This document shows positions 28,668-39,474 of a stretch of 64,000 nt of DNA, in pieces. The stretch is from Thalassococcus profundi (lineage in GTDB: Bacteria; Pseudomonadota; Alphaproteobacteria; Rhodobacterales; Rhodobacteraceae). The DNA lies in assembly GCF_003344785.1 (NCBI RefSeq), contig NZ_QPMK01000002.1, forward strand, positions 248,001 through 312,000. The letters are read 5' to 3'. A program made the position numbers and the translations under genes. Under the pieces are notes generated by a model that made no database searches, was not told where the DNA came from, and worked only from the letters and a program-made list of their open reading frames with translations. Position 1 is the stretch's first letter. Each line of letters begins with the position of its first letter.

Positions 28668-29846
28668 TCAGATCGAGCTTAACACCGTCTTGAAATGCGC
28701 CGCCCAGCCGGGCGGGGAAAATGCCGGTGCCCGTCGCTGCCCGGCCGCGTGATCCCGGGCCATCTGATTGATTTTGTTGATCCAGAGATACCGATCCGAG
28801 ACGCTTGCGTAAATGGGAATGTCGCCCAGCACCTCCCGATAGATCGGCAGCGTGTTGCACAGGACAGGGGTTCCCAGCGCCGCGGCCTCGACCGGGGGCA
28901 GGCCGTAGCCTTCGTAGAAGCTCGGGAAAAGGAAGCCGGCCGCGTCGCGGATCAGGCCGAACACAGCCGCATCGTCCATCCCCGGCAGTTCGTGCACCCG
29001 GTCGGGGGCCGCGTCGAGCCGGGCAAAGACCTCAGCGTTCTGCCAGCCGCGCGATCCGCAGATCAGCAGGTGCGCGTCGTCGATCTCGGGCCAGATGTCC
29101 AGCAGCAGCGCGTGGTTCTTTCGCGGCTCGATGGTGCCCAGCGTCACGAAATAAGGCGCGCCGGACCAAGCACCCTGCGGCGGCGTTCCGGCCTCCGGTA
29201 CCGATACCCCCAGATGCGCCACCACCGTGCGCGGGCGGTGCGGCGCGGCCAGGCGCAGCACGTCCGCCTCGGTCGCCTTGGAATTGCACAGGATGACATC
29301 GGCGCGCGCTGCGGCGGTGTCGAGGAATGTCCGGGCGCGGGTCACCGATTGCGGGGTCTGCACCTCGGGATGGTCGATGGGGATCGTGTCGTGGATCATC
29401 ACCGTCGAAACGGCGCCGCAGCGGTCCAGAGCGGTCCAGAAGCCGCGTGCGGGCCGGGTGTTGCCGACGTTGAAATACTGCACCCCGCGCGGCAGATGCC
29501 GCCGCAACATGCGCCTCAACCCGGCATGGGTGCAGCGATCCAGCGCGATGCGCCTCATGTCGGATTCCGCCCGCGCCCGCAGCGGCGCATCGCGGCGGCG
29601 CAGCCGCGACAGCAGGTCCCGGCGTCCCCAGTCCTGCGCCGCGATCCGGCGCGCCAGGTCGCGGCAGCCGTCGCCGTCCAGAAGCAGGTACCCGAGGTTC
29701 GTGCGCAGCAGTCCGAACAGCGGCCCGAACTCCGGCAGATGTGTCAGGTAGGCGTGTTCGACCCGGTCCACCCCGGTAAAGGCCTGTCCCGTGCGGCTGA
29801 CCAGCCGGGTCAGGTCCAGGAGTTTTACCGGTCCGTCATCGCTCAT
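28668..29846 (-). CDS. Glycosyltransferase family 4 (GT-B fold)
   Basis: A 392-residue protein. The C-terminal half has the GT-B donor-binding features FVTLGTIEPRKNHALLLD, the E-x7-E region FPSFYEGYGLPPVEAAALG (about 319-337) and GVQYFNVGN in the N-terminal half. Retaining enzymes of this type build exopolysaccharides and O-antigens. The start at 29846 is chosen because MSDDGPVKLLDLTRL is the typical first strand; it overlaps galE by 11 bases. Confidence 0.88.
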   Translation of the reverse strand: MSDDGPVKLLDLTRLVSRTGQAFTGVDRVEHAYLTHLPEFGPLFGLLRTNLGYLLLDGDGCRDLARRIAAQDWGRRDLLSRLRRRDAPLRARAESDMRRIALDRCTHAGLRRMLRRHLPRGVQYFNVGNTRPARGFWTALDRCGAVSTVMIHDTIPIDHPEVQTPQSVTRARTFLDTAAARADVILCNSKATEADVLRLAAPHRPRTVVAHLGVSVPEAGTPPQGAWSGAPYFVTLGTIEPRKNHALLLDIWPEIDDAHLLICGSRGWQNAEVFARLDAAPDRVHELPGMDDAAVFGLIRDAAGFLFPSFYEGYGLPPVEAAALGTPVLCNTLPIYREVLGDIPIYASVSDRYLWINKINQMARDHAAGQRRAPAFSPPGWAAHFKTVLSSI

Positions 29847-30819
29847 AATGCCCGGTCCGCTGCCAGCGCCACGCATCCGCGATCATCTGGTCGAGAGTCG
29901 AGCGTTGCGGCTGCCAGCCCAGCTCTGCCTCGGCGCGGGTGGAGCCCGACACCAGCTTGGTCGCGTCGCCCGCGCGGCGCGGGCCTTCGGTGATCGGCAC
30001 TTCGGTATTGGTGACGGCACGCGACGCGTCGACCACCTCGCGCACGGAAAAGCCGCGGCCGGTGCCAAGGTTGAAGACCCGGCTGCCGCGCTTGTCCTGC
30101 AGCCATTTGAGCCCCAGCACATGCGCGTCGACCAGATCGCAGACATGCACGTAATCGCGGATACAGGTGCCGTCGGGCGTGTCGTAATCGGTGCCGTGCA
30201 GGGTCAGCGCCGGACGCTTGCCGGCGATGGCGTCCAGCATCAGCGGCACAAGGTGCGTTTCGGGCTGGTGAAACTCGCCGACCTCCGCTTCCGGATCGGC
30301 ACCGGCGACGTTGAAATAGCGGAAGATCACATACTTCAGCCCGAAGGCGTAGTCGAAATCCCGCAGGATATCCTCGATCGCACGCTTGGACGCGCCATAG
30401 GCGTTCAGCGGCTGCTGCGGGCTGTCCTCGTCCAGAACAACGTTGTCCTGTTCGCCGTAGGTGGCGCAGGTCGAGCTGAAGACGAAATCCAGGCACCCGG
30501 CCTCCACCGCCGCTTCGATCAAGGTGAGCGACCCGGTGACGTTGTTGCGCCAGTAAAGCCCCGGCTTGGTCATCGCTTCGCCCACCTGGCTCAGCGCGGC
30601 GAAGTGCATGACGGCCACTGGTTGCCAACGGCCGAAAACGGCGTCGAGCCGCGCGCGATCCAGCAGATCGCCCTGTTCGAACGGACCGAACTTGACCGCA
30701 TCCTGCCAGCCCGTCGACAGATTGTCGTAAACAACCGGGGTGAACCCGGCCTGCGCCAGTGCCTTGCAGGCGTGCGAGCCGATGTAGCCCGCGCCGCCGG
30801 TCACAAGGACATGGCTCAC
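29836..30819 (-). CDS. galE: UDP-glucose 4-epimerase
   Basis: A 327-residue extended short-chain dehydrogenase that interconverts UDP-glucose and UDP-galactose with bound NAD. The Rossmann motif is VTGGAGYIGSHACKAL, Ser/Thr lies in FSSTCATYG and the catalytic pair in YGASKRAIED. It starts 6 bases after galU, so the two together supply UDP-hexoses to the neighbouring glycosyltransferases. Confidence 0.95.
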   Translation of the reverse strand: MSHVLVTGGAGYIGSHACKALAQAGFTPVVYDNLSTGWQDAVKFGPFEQGDLLDRARLDAVFGRWQPVAVMHFAALSQVGEAMTKPGLYWRNNVTGSLTLIEAAVEAGCLDFVFSSTCATYGEQDNVVLDEDSPQQPLNAYGASKRAIEDILRDFDYAFGLKYVIFRYFNVAGADPEAEVGEFHQPETHLVPLMLDAIAGKRPALTLHGTDYDTPDGTCIRDYVHVCDLVDAHVLGLKWLQDKRGSRVFNLGTGRGFSVREVVDASRAVTNTEVPITEGPRRAGDATKLVSGSTRAEAELGWQPQRSTLDQMIADAWRWQRTGHYER

Positions 30820-30825
30820 GCCCCG

Positions 30826-31719
30826 TTACTCCGCCGCTTTGTCGAGCGCCACGATCTCGTGGATATAGCGCCGAAGATCATCCTTCAGGTCGTCGCGCGC
30901 CAGGCCGAAGGCGACTGTCGCCTGGAGGAACCCGGCCTTGGACCCGCAATCGAAGCGCTGGCCGCCGAAGCGCAGGCCATAGACGCCGTCATTGCCGCCG
31001 ATCTCTTGCGCGATGGCGTCTGTCAGCTGGATTTCTCCGCCCGCGCCGGATTTCATCTTGTTGAGATTCTTCAGGATTTGCGGCGTCAGGATGTACCGCC
31101 CGATCACCGCGAGGTTCGACGGCGCCGTGCCCTTCTTGGGCTTTTCGACCATGCCCTTGACTTCGACCAGATTGCCGTTGTCTTCCTGCACATCGAGGAT
31201 GCCGTATTTCTCGGCCATGTCCGCGGGCACTTCCATCGCCGCGACCATGTTGCCGCCGGTTTCCTCGTAGGCTTCGACCATCTGCTGCAGGCAGGGCTTC
31301 TCGGCCGCGATCACGTCGTCGGGCAGCATGACCGCGAAAGGTTCGTTGCCGACCAGACGCCGCGCGCACCAGACCGCGTGGCCCAGACCCAGCGCCTTGT
31401 GCTGGCGGATGTAGGCGATCTCGCCCGAATCCATGTTGGTAGATTTGAGGATCTCCAGAAGCTCGGTCTTCTCGGCCTTGCGCAGTTCTTGTTCCAGTTG
31501 CGGCGCATGGTCGAAATAATCTTCGAGCGCGCCCTTGCCGCGCGAGGTGACGAAGATGAACTCCCGAATGCCGGCGGCGCGCGCTTCGTCGATGGCGTAT
31601 TGCACCAGCGGGCGGTCGACCAGCGTCATGATCTCTTTCGGCACCGATTTGGTCGCGGGCAAGAAGCGCGTCCCCAGCCCGGCCACCGGAAAGATCGCCT
31701 TGGTCACCTTGTTTCGCAT
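30826..31719 (-). CDS. galU: UTP-glucose-1-phosphate uridylyltransferase
   Basis: A 297-residue nucleotidyltransferase that makes UDP-glucose. The nucleotide loop is GLGTRFLPATKSVPKEIM, with VMLPDDVI carrying the metal-binding Asp and VEKPKKG the sugar-phosphate Lys. It may open the galU-galE-GT4-GT2-GT14-ST series. A TATGAT -10-like sequence lies about 105 bases upstream (31822-31827, minus strand) without a clear -35. Confidence 0.96.
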   Translation of the reverse strand: MRNKVTKAIFPVAGLGTRFLPATKSVPKEIMTLVDRPLVQYAIDEARAAGIREFIFVTSRGKGALEDYFDHAPQLEQELRKAEKTELLEILKSTNMDSGEIAYIRQHKALGLGHAVWCARRLVGNEPFAVMLPDDVIAAEKPCLQQMVEAYEETGGNMVAAMEVPADMAEKYGILDVQEDNGNLVEVKGMVEKPKKGTAPSNLAVIGRYILTPQILKNLNKMKSGAGGEIQLTDAIAQEIGGNDGVYGLRFGGQRFDCGSKAGFLQATVAFGLARDDLKDDLRRYIHEIVALDKAAE

Positions 31720-31868
31720 TTACCCGCTCCTTGGTTTCAATCGCTTACGCGGCAGCCTCTCGCCGCCTTTGCCGCATGTCATACCGCAACGCGGCATCAC
31801 ACGGCCATAGGCAAGTTTTATCATACGCCGGCAAACGCGCGAAACCGGCGGGTCGTTGCAATTTCCGG

Positions 31869-33098
31869 TCAGAAACGCCGTAATTCAGCGAAAAGCGCCT
31901 TTTCCTGGGCAACCCTGCCCGCCAGAGTGCGCGCCTGGACCAGTGGCTCCGCCCGATCGCTGCGCCCGAACTGGCCGCCAGTCTGTTCCCAGAAACCGTC
32001 TGGGTGAAACCGCATCCGGTGATACAGCGCCGTCGGCGAAAAGCGGAAGACCGTCACGATCTGACCGGCCGCGACCGCGCTTCGCGCCTGCTTTTGCAGG
32101 ATCGCGCGCTGCCAGCTGCGGCCCGAAAGCGCCAGATGCGCCGCGCCGGGGCGGGCGGGAAAGTCGAGAAACGGCCCGGAGGGCTCCGGCAGGGGGGCGG
32201 GCGCAGACAAGGCACGCCCCTGCCCGTCCTTCCAGCCGCGCCGCAATCCAAGCAACAGGCGCGCCACATCGCCGGCACCCAGAGGCCCGCGCTGCATCCA
32301 GGCCAGCAGCCGCGCGCGCTGCGCCCTGCGAAAGGCGTTCCAGGCAGGACCCCGTGCCGCTTCGTCGCAATGCTTGCGCAGGAACACTGCCAGCGACGCC
32401 CCGATCTCCGTCAGGTCGCGCGGGCTGCGGTCACGGTTGCGACGTGCGCTGGGGGCATAGCCATGGTGCACCTGCGCCATCGGCACCAGGACCGTACCAT
32501 AGCCGGCGCGGTGCAGCCGCATGTTGAGATCGGTCTCGTCCAGGTAGAAACGGAAGGCCGGATCGAAGCCGCCAAGCTCTGCAAGCACCTGCCGGCGCAC
32601 CGCCATGTTGGTGCCCTCGGTCTTGACCGCGTGGCCCGCCGGCACGTCGGGTTCGAACGGCTCCGTCCCCGGCTCGGACAGGGGATGGGCGGTGCCGGTC
32701 GCGTCGACACTGCGCGCCCGCCACTGAAAACCGATGCCGTTGCGGCCGCGCACAAAGCCGCCGGTGGCCGCGATCCCGGGGTCGTCGAAGGGGGCCGTCA
32801 GGTGGCGCAGCCAGGACGGTTCGGCCACCGCATCGTCGTCGATGAAGGCGACGATATCCCCGGCCGCCGCCACGATGCCCGCGTTGCGCGCGGCCGAGAT
32901 GTTGGCCGCGTCGAAGGGGATGCACTTGATGCGTGCCGAATCGTCGCGGGCATCCACCGCGGCGGCCCCGCGCGGACAGGTGACGGCGATCACCTCGATG
33001 CGCGGATGATCGAGTTGCGAGAGGCCCGTCAGGCAAAGGTCGAGCGCGTCGGGCCGGCCGCGGCTGACGACAACGACGCTGACGCTTGGCCCGGCCAC
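31869..33098 (-). CDS. Glycosyltransferase family 2
   Basis: A 409-residue protein. The N-terminal GT-A domain has SVSVVVVSRGRPDALDLCL, the DxD-type FIDDDAVAE (about 84-92) and the late acceptor motif FYLDETDLNMRLHRAG (about 188-203). The C-terminal 170 residues are basic and unassigned. The start is taken as GTG at 33098, just after the cysQ stop, with AAGGAC upstream; the longer frame would run back through cysQ and its translation there is Arg-rich nonsense. Confidence 0.83.
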   Translation of the reverse strand: MAGPSVSVVVVSRGRPDALDLCLTGLSQLDHPRIEVIAVTCPRGAAAVDARDDSARIKCIPFDAANISAARNAGIVAAAGDIVAFIDDDAVAEPSWLRHLTAPFDDPGIAATGGFVRGRNGIGFQWRARSVDATGTAHPLSEPGTEPFEPDVPAGHAVKTEGTNMAVRRQVLAELGGFDPAFRFYLDETDLNMRLHRAGYGTVLVPMAQVHHGYAPSARRNRDRSPRDLTEIGASLAVFLRKHCDEAARGPAWNAFRRAQRARLLAWMQRGPLGAGDVARLLLGLRRGWKDGQGRALSAPAPLPEPSGPFLDFPARPGAAHLALSGRSWQRAILQKQARSAVAAGQIVTVFRFSPTALYHRMRFHPDGFWEQTGGQFGRSDRAEPLVQARTLAGRVAQEKALFAELRRF

Positions 33099-33102
33099 CG
33101 GG

Positions 33103-33900
33103 TCAGCCGTCCTTGAGCGTGATCCCGGGGGCGTAGGCGATGAAGAAGGGATTGGCGTAATTGAGCTTGCCATAGGCCAGCGGCGTGTGATCGTCGAAGC
33201 GCACGACGCGCCCGCCCGCCCCGGCCAGAACCGCATGTCCCGCCGCCGTGTCCCATTCCATCGTGCGCCCGAGGCGGGGATACAGATCGGCCTCTCCGGT
33301 CGCCACAAGACAGAACTTGAGCGACGACCCGGCGCTGGTCATGTCCTTGACCTCGTATTTCGCGATGTAGTCGTCGGTCGCCTGGTCGCGGTGGGATTTC
33401 GACGCCACCACCATCAGCGCGCTGTTGTTCGGGGTCGACACGCGGATCGGCCGCGTTTCTCCGGGCGTTTCGGGATCGAATTCCCCGGTTTCCTCGACCG
33501 ACTTTCCGACGCTGTCGGTGTAGAACATGCGTTTCTTGGCCGGTGCGTAGACCACGCCGCGCACCGGGCAGCCATCTTCGACCAGCGCGATGTTCACGGT
33601 GAAATCGCCGCGGCGGTTGATGAATTCCTTGGTCCCGTCCAGCGGATCGACGATCAGGAAGGTGGTGGCATCCACCCTGTGGCTCGCCGCCTGTTCCTCG
33701 GTCACCAGCGCGACGTCGGGAAAGGCGGCGCGCAGCCCGTCCGAGATCAGCTCGTCCGCGGCCTTGTCGGCGGCGGTCACCGGGCTGTCGTCGGCCTTGA
33801 CCTCAACGTCCATCTGGTCGGCGTCGTAGATCTCCATGATCTTGACACCGGCCTCGATCGCCAGGCGGCGCATTTCTCGGGTCAGGGTTTCGTAATTCAT
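33103..33900 (-). CDS. cysQ: 3'(2'),5'-bisphosphate nucleotidase CysQ
   Basis: A 265-residue inositol-monophosphatase-fold enzyme that hydrolyses PAP, the by-product of PAPS-dependent sulfation, to AMP. The metal sites are visible: VTEEQAASH, VDPLDGTKEFINR (about 87-99) and MEWDTAAGHAVL (about 211-222). It lies 4 bases before the GT2 gene and heads the glycan/sulfotransferase operon. This links the operon to sulfate transfer, because sulfotransferases are inhibited by PAP. It is divergent from the ABC-2 permease gene. Confidence 0.95.
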   Translation of the reverse strand: MNYETLTREMRRLAIEAGVKIMEIYDADQMDVEVKADDSPVTAADKAADELISDGLRAAFPDVALVTEEQAASHRVDATTFLIVDPLDGTKEFINRRGDFTVNIALVEDGCPVRGVVYAPAKKRMFYTDSVGKSVEETGEFDPETPGETRPIRVSTPNNSALMVVASKSHRDQATDDYIAKYEVKDMTSAGSSLKFCLVATGEADLYPRLGRTMEWDTAAGHAVLAGAGGRVVRFDDHTPLAYGKLNYANPFFIAYAPGITLKDG

Positions 33901-33934
33901 CGGGCCATCCTTCCGCCGCGGCTGCTCGGATTCA

Positions 33935-33963
33935 TTGATTTAAAACACTCCGCCCCTTATGCT
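33935..33963 (+). promoter_or_regulatory. Candidate sigma-70 promoter for the ABC-2 permease
   Basis: TTGATT and TATGCT are separated by 17 bases, 63 bases before the permease start, in an AT-richer stretch between divergent genes. Confidence 0.45.
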
Positions 33964-34026
33964 GCGGCAAAAGCGGATGGGCAAGGCACGCTTGCCGCAA
34001 CAAGCCGCGCAGTCGGAGCAGGCCAC

Positions 34027-34857
34027 ATGTTTCAGCAATCCGCCCCCAAGACGCGGCTGGGATCGGCGATCTACATCGCCGAGCTTGTCTATCACAACTC
34101 GGTCCGGGCGGTGCGAAAGACCCACGGCAATGCCGTGATGTCGATCCTGATGAACATGCTGCAGACGGCGATCTTCGTGCTGGCGTTCTACTTCATGTTC
34201 ATGATCCTCGGGCTGCGCGGCACGGCCCTGCGCGGCGATTTCATGATCTACATCATGACCGGCATCTTCCTGTACATGACGCATTCCAAGACCCTGGGCG
34301 CCGTCGCCGGGTCCGAGGGACCCGCCAGCCCGATGATGCAGCACGCGCCGATGAACACCGCCATCGCCATCCTTTCGGCGATGCTGTCGACGCTCTACAT
34401 CCAGATGCTGTCGCTCTTCGTGATCCTGTTCATCTACGACGTGGCCTTCAATCCCTTCGTGCTCGAGGAAATCCACGATCCCATCGGCTGCATCGCGATG
34501 ATCCTGCTGGCGTGGTTCTCGGGCGCGGCCATCGGCATGGTGCTGCTGGCCGCGAAACCGTGGTTCCCGACGCCGGTGTCGATCATCTCGACCGTCTATC
34601 AGCGCGCCAACATGATCGCGTCGGGCAAGATGTTCGTCGCCAACACGCTGCCACCCGCGATGCTGGCGATGTTCGACTGGAACCCACTGTTCCATGCCAT
34701 CGACCAGTCGCGCGGCTATGCCTTCATCGACTACAACCCGCGCAATTCCAGCTGGGAATACGCGCTCTATTTCTCGCTCGTCTTCCTGATGATCGGGTTG
34801 ATGGGCGAATTCTACACCCGCAAACACGCATCCGCCTCCTGGAGCGCCCGCCGATGA
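34027..34857 (+). CDS. ABC-2 type permease (polysaccharide-export type)
   Basis: A 276-residue inner-membrane protein with about six transmembrane segments (near 38-60, 68-85, 110-135, 155-180 and 235-260, plus a shorter one). The overall form matches KpsM/Wzm-type permeases that export capsule or O-antigen. The start at 34027 has GGAG 8 bases upstream; the longer frame overlaps cysQ antisense. No ATPase gene follows. Its position opposite the cysQ/glycosyltransferase operon suggests export of that glycan. Confidence 0.82.
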   Translation: MFQQSAPKTRLGSAIYIAELVYHNSVRAVRKTHGNAVMSILMNMLQTAIFVLAFYFMFMILGLRGTALRGDFMIYIMTGIFLYMTHSKTLGAVAGSEGPASPMMQHAPMNTAIAILSAMLSTLYIQMLSLFVILFIYDVAFNPFVLEEIHDPIGCIAMILLAWFSGAAIGMVLLAAKPWFPTPVSIISTVYQRANMIASGKMFVANTLPPAMLAMFDWNPLFHAIDQSRGYAFIDYNPRNSSWEYALYFSLVFLMIGLMGEFYTRKHASASWSARR

Positions 34858-35453
34858 TCCGCTTCGCCCTCGCCCTGTGTGTCGCCTGCCTCGCCGCCCT
34901 GCCCGCCCTAGCGCAGGACATCCGCTATCCGGCGCTCTTCGACGTCGCCGGCGTGGCGGCGAACGACGTGCTCAACATCCGCGCGGAACCCGACAGCGGG
35001 GCCGAAATCCTGGGCTCCTTCGCCCCGAAGGAAACCGGGATCGAGGTTCTGAGCCTCAACGACACCGGGCGCTGGGGCCTCGTGAACGTCGACGAACGCT
35101 CGGGCTGGGTGTCCATGGCGTTCCTGCGGCCGCAATTCCCCGGCACCGGCGCGCTGCCGCAGACCTTCGTCTGTTTCGGGACCGAACCGTTCTGGCGGCT
35201 GGACGCGACGCAGAACGGCACCAGCGCCTTCGGCGAGGTCACCGATCCCCCGACCGAGTTCGCCACCGGTCCCGTCATCGACGCCCGGGGCCGCACCGAT
35301 GTCATGGCGCTGACCGCCGACGGATTGGTCGTCGTCCTGCGCCGCAACCTGTGCAGCGACGGCATGTCCGACCGCGCCTACGGCCTGTCGTCCGACATCG
35401 TCGTGAACGGCGAGGCGGTCTATTCCGGCTGCTGTACGGTGTCGCAGAAATAG
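34854..35453 (+). CDS. Exported SH3-domain protein
   Basis: A 199-residue protein with a signal peptide (cleavage near PALAQD, residue about 21). A bacterial SH3 domain follows (about 36-95, DVLNIRAEPDSGAEIL and RSGWVSMAFL), then a C-terminal domain with FVCFGTEPFWRLDA and a Cys pair near the end (SGCCTV). It is probably a periplasmic or wall-binding protein. Its ATG overlaps the permease stop as ATGA, so the two are co-expressed. Confidence 0.83.
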   Translation: MIRFALALCVACLAALPALAQDIRYPALFDVAGVAANDVLNIRAEPDSGAEILGSFAPKETGIEVLSLNDTGRWGLVNVDERSGWVSMAFLRPQFPGTGALPQTFVCFGTEPFWRLDATQNGTSAFGEVTDPPTEFATGPVIDARGRTDVMALTADGLVVVLRRNLCSDGMSDRAYGLSSDIVVNGEAVYSGCCTVSQK

Positions 35454-35473
35454 CGACCCGGCGCCGCGCCCGT

Positions 35474-36079
35474 TCAGGTCACCACCCTCAGGGTCAGGTT
35501 GATCCGCCCACCGTTGGGCAGCAGCGTCGAGGACCCGAACCTGATCCGGTCCACGCCGTGATGGCGCAGCCGCGCATCGCCGCCCATCACCACCACGTCG
35601 CCCGATCCCAGCCAGACCGATTCAGTTTTGCCGCCGCGCTCCGCGTTGCCCATGCGGAAGAGCCCGTCGTCGCCAAGGCTCACCGACACCACCGGCTGGC
35701 TGAAATCGGCCTCGTCGCGGTCCTGGTGCAGGCCCATGCGCGCGCCCTCTCCGTACCAGTTGATCAGGCAGCATTCGGGCTGGCGCGGCGTCCCGGCGAC
35801 CGCATCCCAGATCGCCAGCACCGACGTCGGGATCGGCGGCCAGGGCACGCCCTGCGGATGCGTTTCGGCATAGCGATACCCCTTGCGGTCGGTGATCCAT
35901 CCGAAACGCCCCGCTGCGGACATGCGCACCGACATCGGCCGCCCGCGCGGCGTCACCGGCTGCACCAGCGGCGCCGCGGCCAGGACGGCGCGCAGATCGG
36001 CCACCAGCGCCTCTTGCGCCGCGCGGTCGAGGAAGCCCTGGTGAATCTCGAAACCCCGGAGTCGCAAAATCGTCGCCAT
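35474..36079 (-). CDS. alkB: AlkB family DNA/RNA demethylase
   Basis: A 201-residue Fe(II)/2-oxoglutarate dioxygenase that removes 1-methyladenine and 3-methylcytosine by oxidation. The Fe ligands are in MGLHQDRDE and LRHHGVDRI, and the 2-oxoglutarate Arg in RINLTLRVV. Substrate-fold residues such as NWYGEGARMG are present. The start at 36079 matches the family. It is divergent from dnaK and convergent with the SH3 protein gene; with Ogt at 13 kb it gives a second direct alkylation-reversal activity. Confidence 0.93.
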   Translation of the reverse strand: MATILRLRGFEIHQGFLDRAAQEALVADLRAVLAAAPLVQPVTPRGRPMSVRMSAAGRFGWITDRKGYRYAETHPQGVPWPPIPTSVLAIWDAVAGTPRQPECCLINWYGEGARMGLHQDRDEADFSQPVVSVSLGDDGLFRMGNAERGGKTESVWLGSGDVVVMGGDARLRHHGVDRIRFGSSTLLPNGGRINLTLRVVT

Positions 36080-36156
36080 GGCGGAGATATCCCGCAAAGC
36101 CCTGCGCAAATGCAAAGAAAAAGCCGCCAATTCGCGGATTCGGCCAGTTCGGGCCG

Positions 36157-36185
36157 CTTGCAGCACCCTGACCCCCTCCTTATAT
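36157..36185 (+). promoter_or_regulatory. RpoH (sigma-32) promoter of dnaK
   Basis: CTTG at 36157-36160 and CTTATAT at 36179-36185 are 18 bases apart. This matches the alphaproteobacterial heat-shock promoter CTTG-N17/18-CYTATNT exactly in both conserved boxes. It lies 116 bases before the dnaK start. No CIRCE element is present. Confidence 0.8.
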
Positions 36186-36300
36186 ACCCTGCGAAGCGCG
36201 GGCCGGGTCCGTCTCGGCAGCGCGGAACCATCGGGGCAAGGATGCCGTAACGGGTCCGCGTTCCGCTCATCGCCTTGAATGACTAGAAGGGATCGAAAAC

Positions 36301-38214
<1,914 letters not shown>

Positions 38215-38235
38215 CGCCGCGCCTCGGAACCAATC

Positions 38236-38266
38236 AGGGGCCGGTCCGGACACCGGGCCGGCCCCT
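38236..38266 (+). repeat. GC-rich hairpin between dnaK and dnaJ
   Basis: AGGGGCCGGTCCGG pairs with CCGGGCCGGCCCCT around a 3-base loop with one G-T pair. No U-run follows, so it is more likely an mRNA-processing or stability element than a full terminator. Confidence 0.6.
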
Positions 38267-38293
38267 CGACGTTTCGTGCCAAAGGAGGGCTAG

Positions 38294-39451
38294 ATGTCCA
38301 AACGCGATTATTACGATGTGCTCGGCCTGAAAAAAGGCGCATCGCCCGACGAGATCAAGAAGGCCTATCGCACCAAGGCCAAGGAACTGCACCCGGACCG
38401 GAACGCCGACAATCCTCAGGCGGAGAACCAGTTCAAGGAAGCCAACGAAGCCTACGAGGTCCTGAAGGACGCCGACAAGAAGGCCGCCTATGACCGCTAT
38501 GGCCACGCCGCGTTCGAAGGCGGCATGGGCGGCGGCGGCGGTCCGCGCGGCGGCGGTTTCCCCGGCGGCGGACAGGGCGACTTTGCCTCGGCCTTTTCGG
38601 ATGTGTTCGACGATCTCTTCGGCGATTTCATGGGCGGCGGACGCGGCGGCGGACGCCAGCGCGCGGCGCGCGGCGCCGACTTGCGCTACAACCTGCGCGT
38701 CACGCTCGAGGATGCCTATAACGGGCTGCAGAAATCGATCACCGTTCCGACCTCGGTGCAATGCGGATCCTGCAACGGCTCGGGCGCCGAAGGCGGTGCC
38801 GAGCCCACCACCTGCCCGACCTGTTCGGGCATGGGCAAGGTGCGCGCGACGCAAGGGTTCTTCACGGTGGAACGGACCTGTCCGACCTGTTCGGGTCTGG
38901 GCCAAATCATCAAGAATCCGTGCAACAGCTGCGGCGGCGCGGGCCGGGTGCAGAAGGAACGCGCCCTGTCAGTGAACATCCCCGCAGGCGTCGAAACCGG
39001 CACGCGCATCCGTCTTGCCGGCGAAGGCGAGGCCGGTATGCGCGGCGGCCCTCCGGGCGACCTCTACATCTTCATCGAGGTCAAGCCGCACGACCTGTTC
39101 GAACGCGAAGGCAACGCGCTGCACTGCCGGGTGCCGGTCTCCATGGCTTCGGCGGCCTTGGGCGGCGATATCGAGGTGCCGACCATCGACGGCGGCCGCA
39201 GCCGGGTGAAAATTCCGGCCGGTAGCCAGTCGGGCCGCCAGATGCGCCTGCGTGGCAAGGGCATGCCGGCCCTGCGCGGTGGTGCGGCGGGCGACATGTT
39301 TATCGAACTGGCGGTGGAAACCCCGGTGAACCTCACATCGCGGCAAAAGGAACTGCTGCGCGAATTCGAGGATCTCTCCGAGGACAACAACCCGGAATCG
39401 AAAAGCTTCTTCTCGTCAGTGAAAAGCTTCTGGGATTCGATGAAGGGCTGA
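38294..39451 (+). CDS. dnaJ: Chaperone DnaJ (Hsp40)
   Basis: A 385-residue type I Hsp40 co-chaperone of DnaK. The J-domain carries the HPD motif (ELHPDRN, about 33-35). A Gly-rich linker (about 77-118) follows, then four zinc-binding repeats [24 protein letters not shown] and CNSCGGAG, and the C-terminal peptide-binding domains. It stimulates DnaK ATP hydrolysis and delivers substrates. AAGGAG precedes the start. Confidence 0.98.
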   Translation: MSKRDYYDVLGLKKGASPDEIKKAYRTKAKELHPDRNADNPQAENQFKEANEAYEVLKDADKKAAYDRYGHAAFEGGMGGGGGPRGGGFPGGGQGDFASAFSDVFDDLFGDFMGGGRGGGRQRAARGADLRYNLRVTLEDAYNGLQKSITVPTSVQCGSCNGSGAEGGAEPTTCPTCSGMGKVRATQGFFTVERTCPTCSGLGQIIKNPCNSCGGAGRVQKERALSVNIPAGVETGTRIRLAGEGEAGMRGGPPGDLYIFIEVKPHDLFEREGNALHCRVPVSMASAALGGDIEVPTIDGGRSRVKIPAGSQSGRQMRLRGKGMPALRGGAAGDMFIELAVETPVNLTSRQKELLREFEDLSEDNNPESKSFFSSVKSFWDSMKG

Positions 39452-39474
39452 CGCGCCCCGTTATCCTGGACGAC

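Noticed and set aside
29791-32007. A 738-codon plus-strand frame opposite galE and galU
   Set aside because: galE and galU are certain on the minus strand; the plus frame reads as antisense composition.
33187-34026. Upstream extension of the ABC-2 permease frame
   Set aside because: The extra 280 residues are antisense to cysQ and not membrane-like. The start at 34027 has a good ribosome site and the expected N-terminus.
36186-36300. CIRCE or RNA thermometer in the dnaK leader
   Set aside because: No TTAGCACTC-type inverted repeat is present, and no hairpin hides the AAGGGA ribosome site convincingly.
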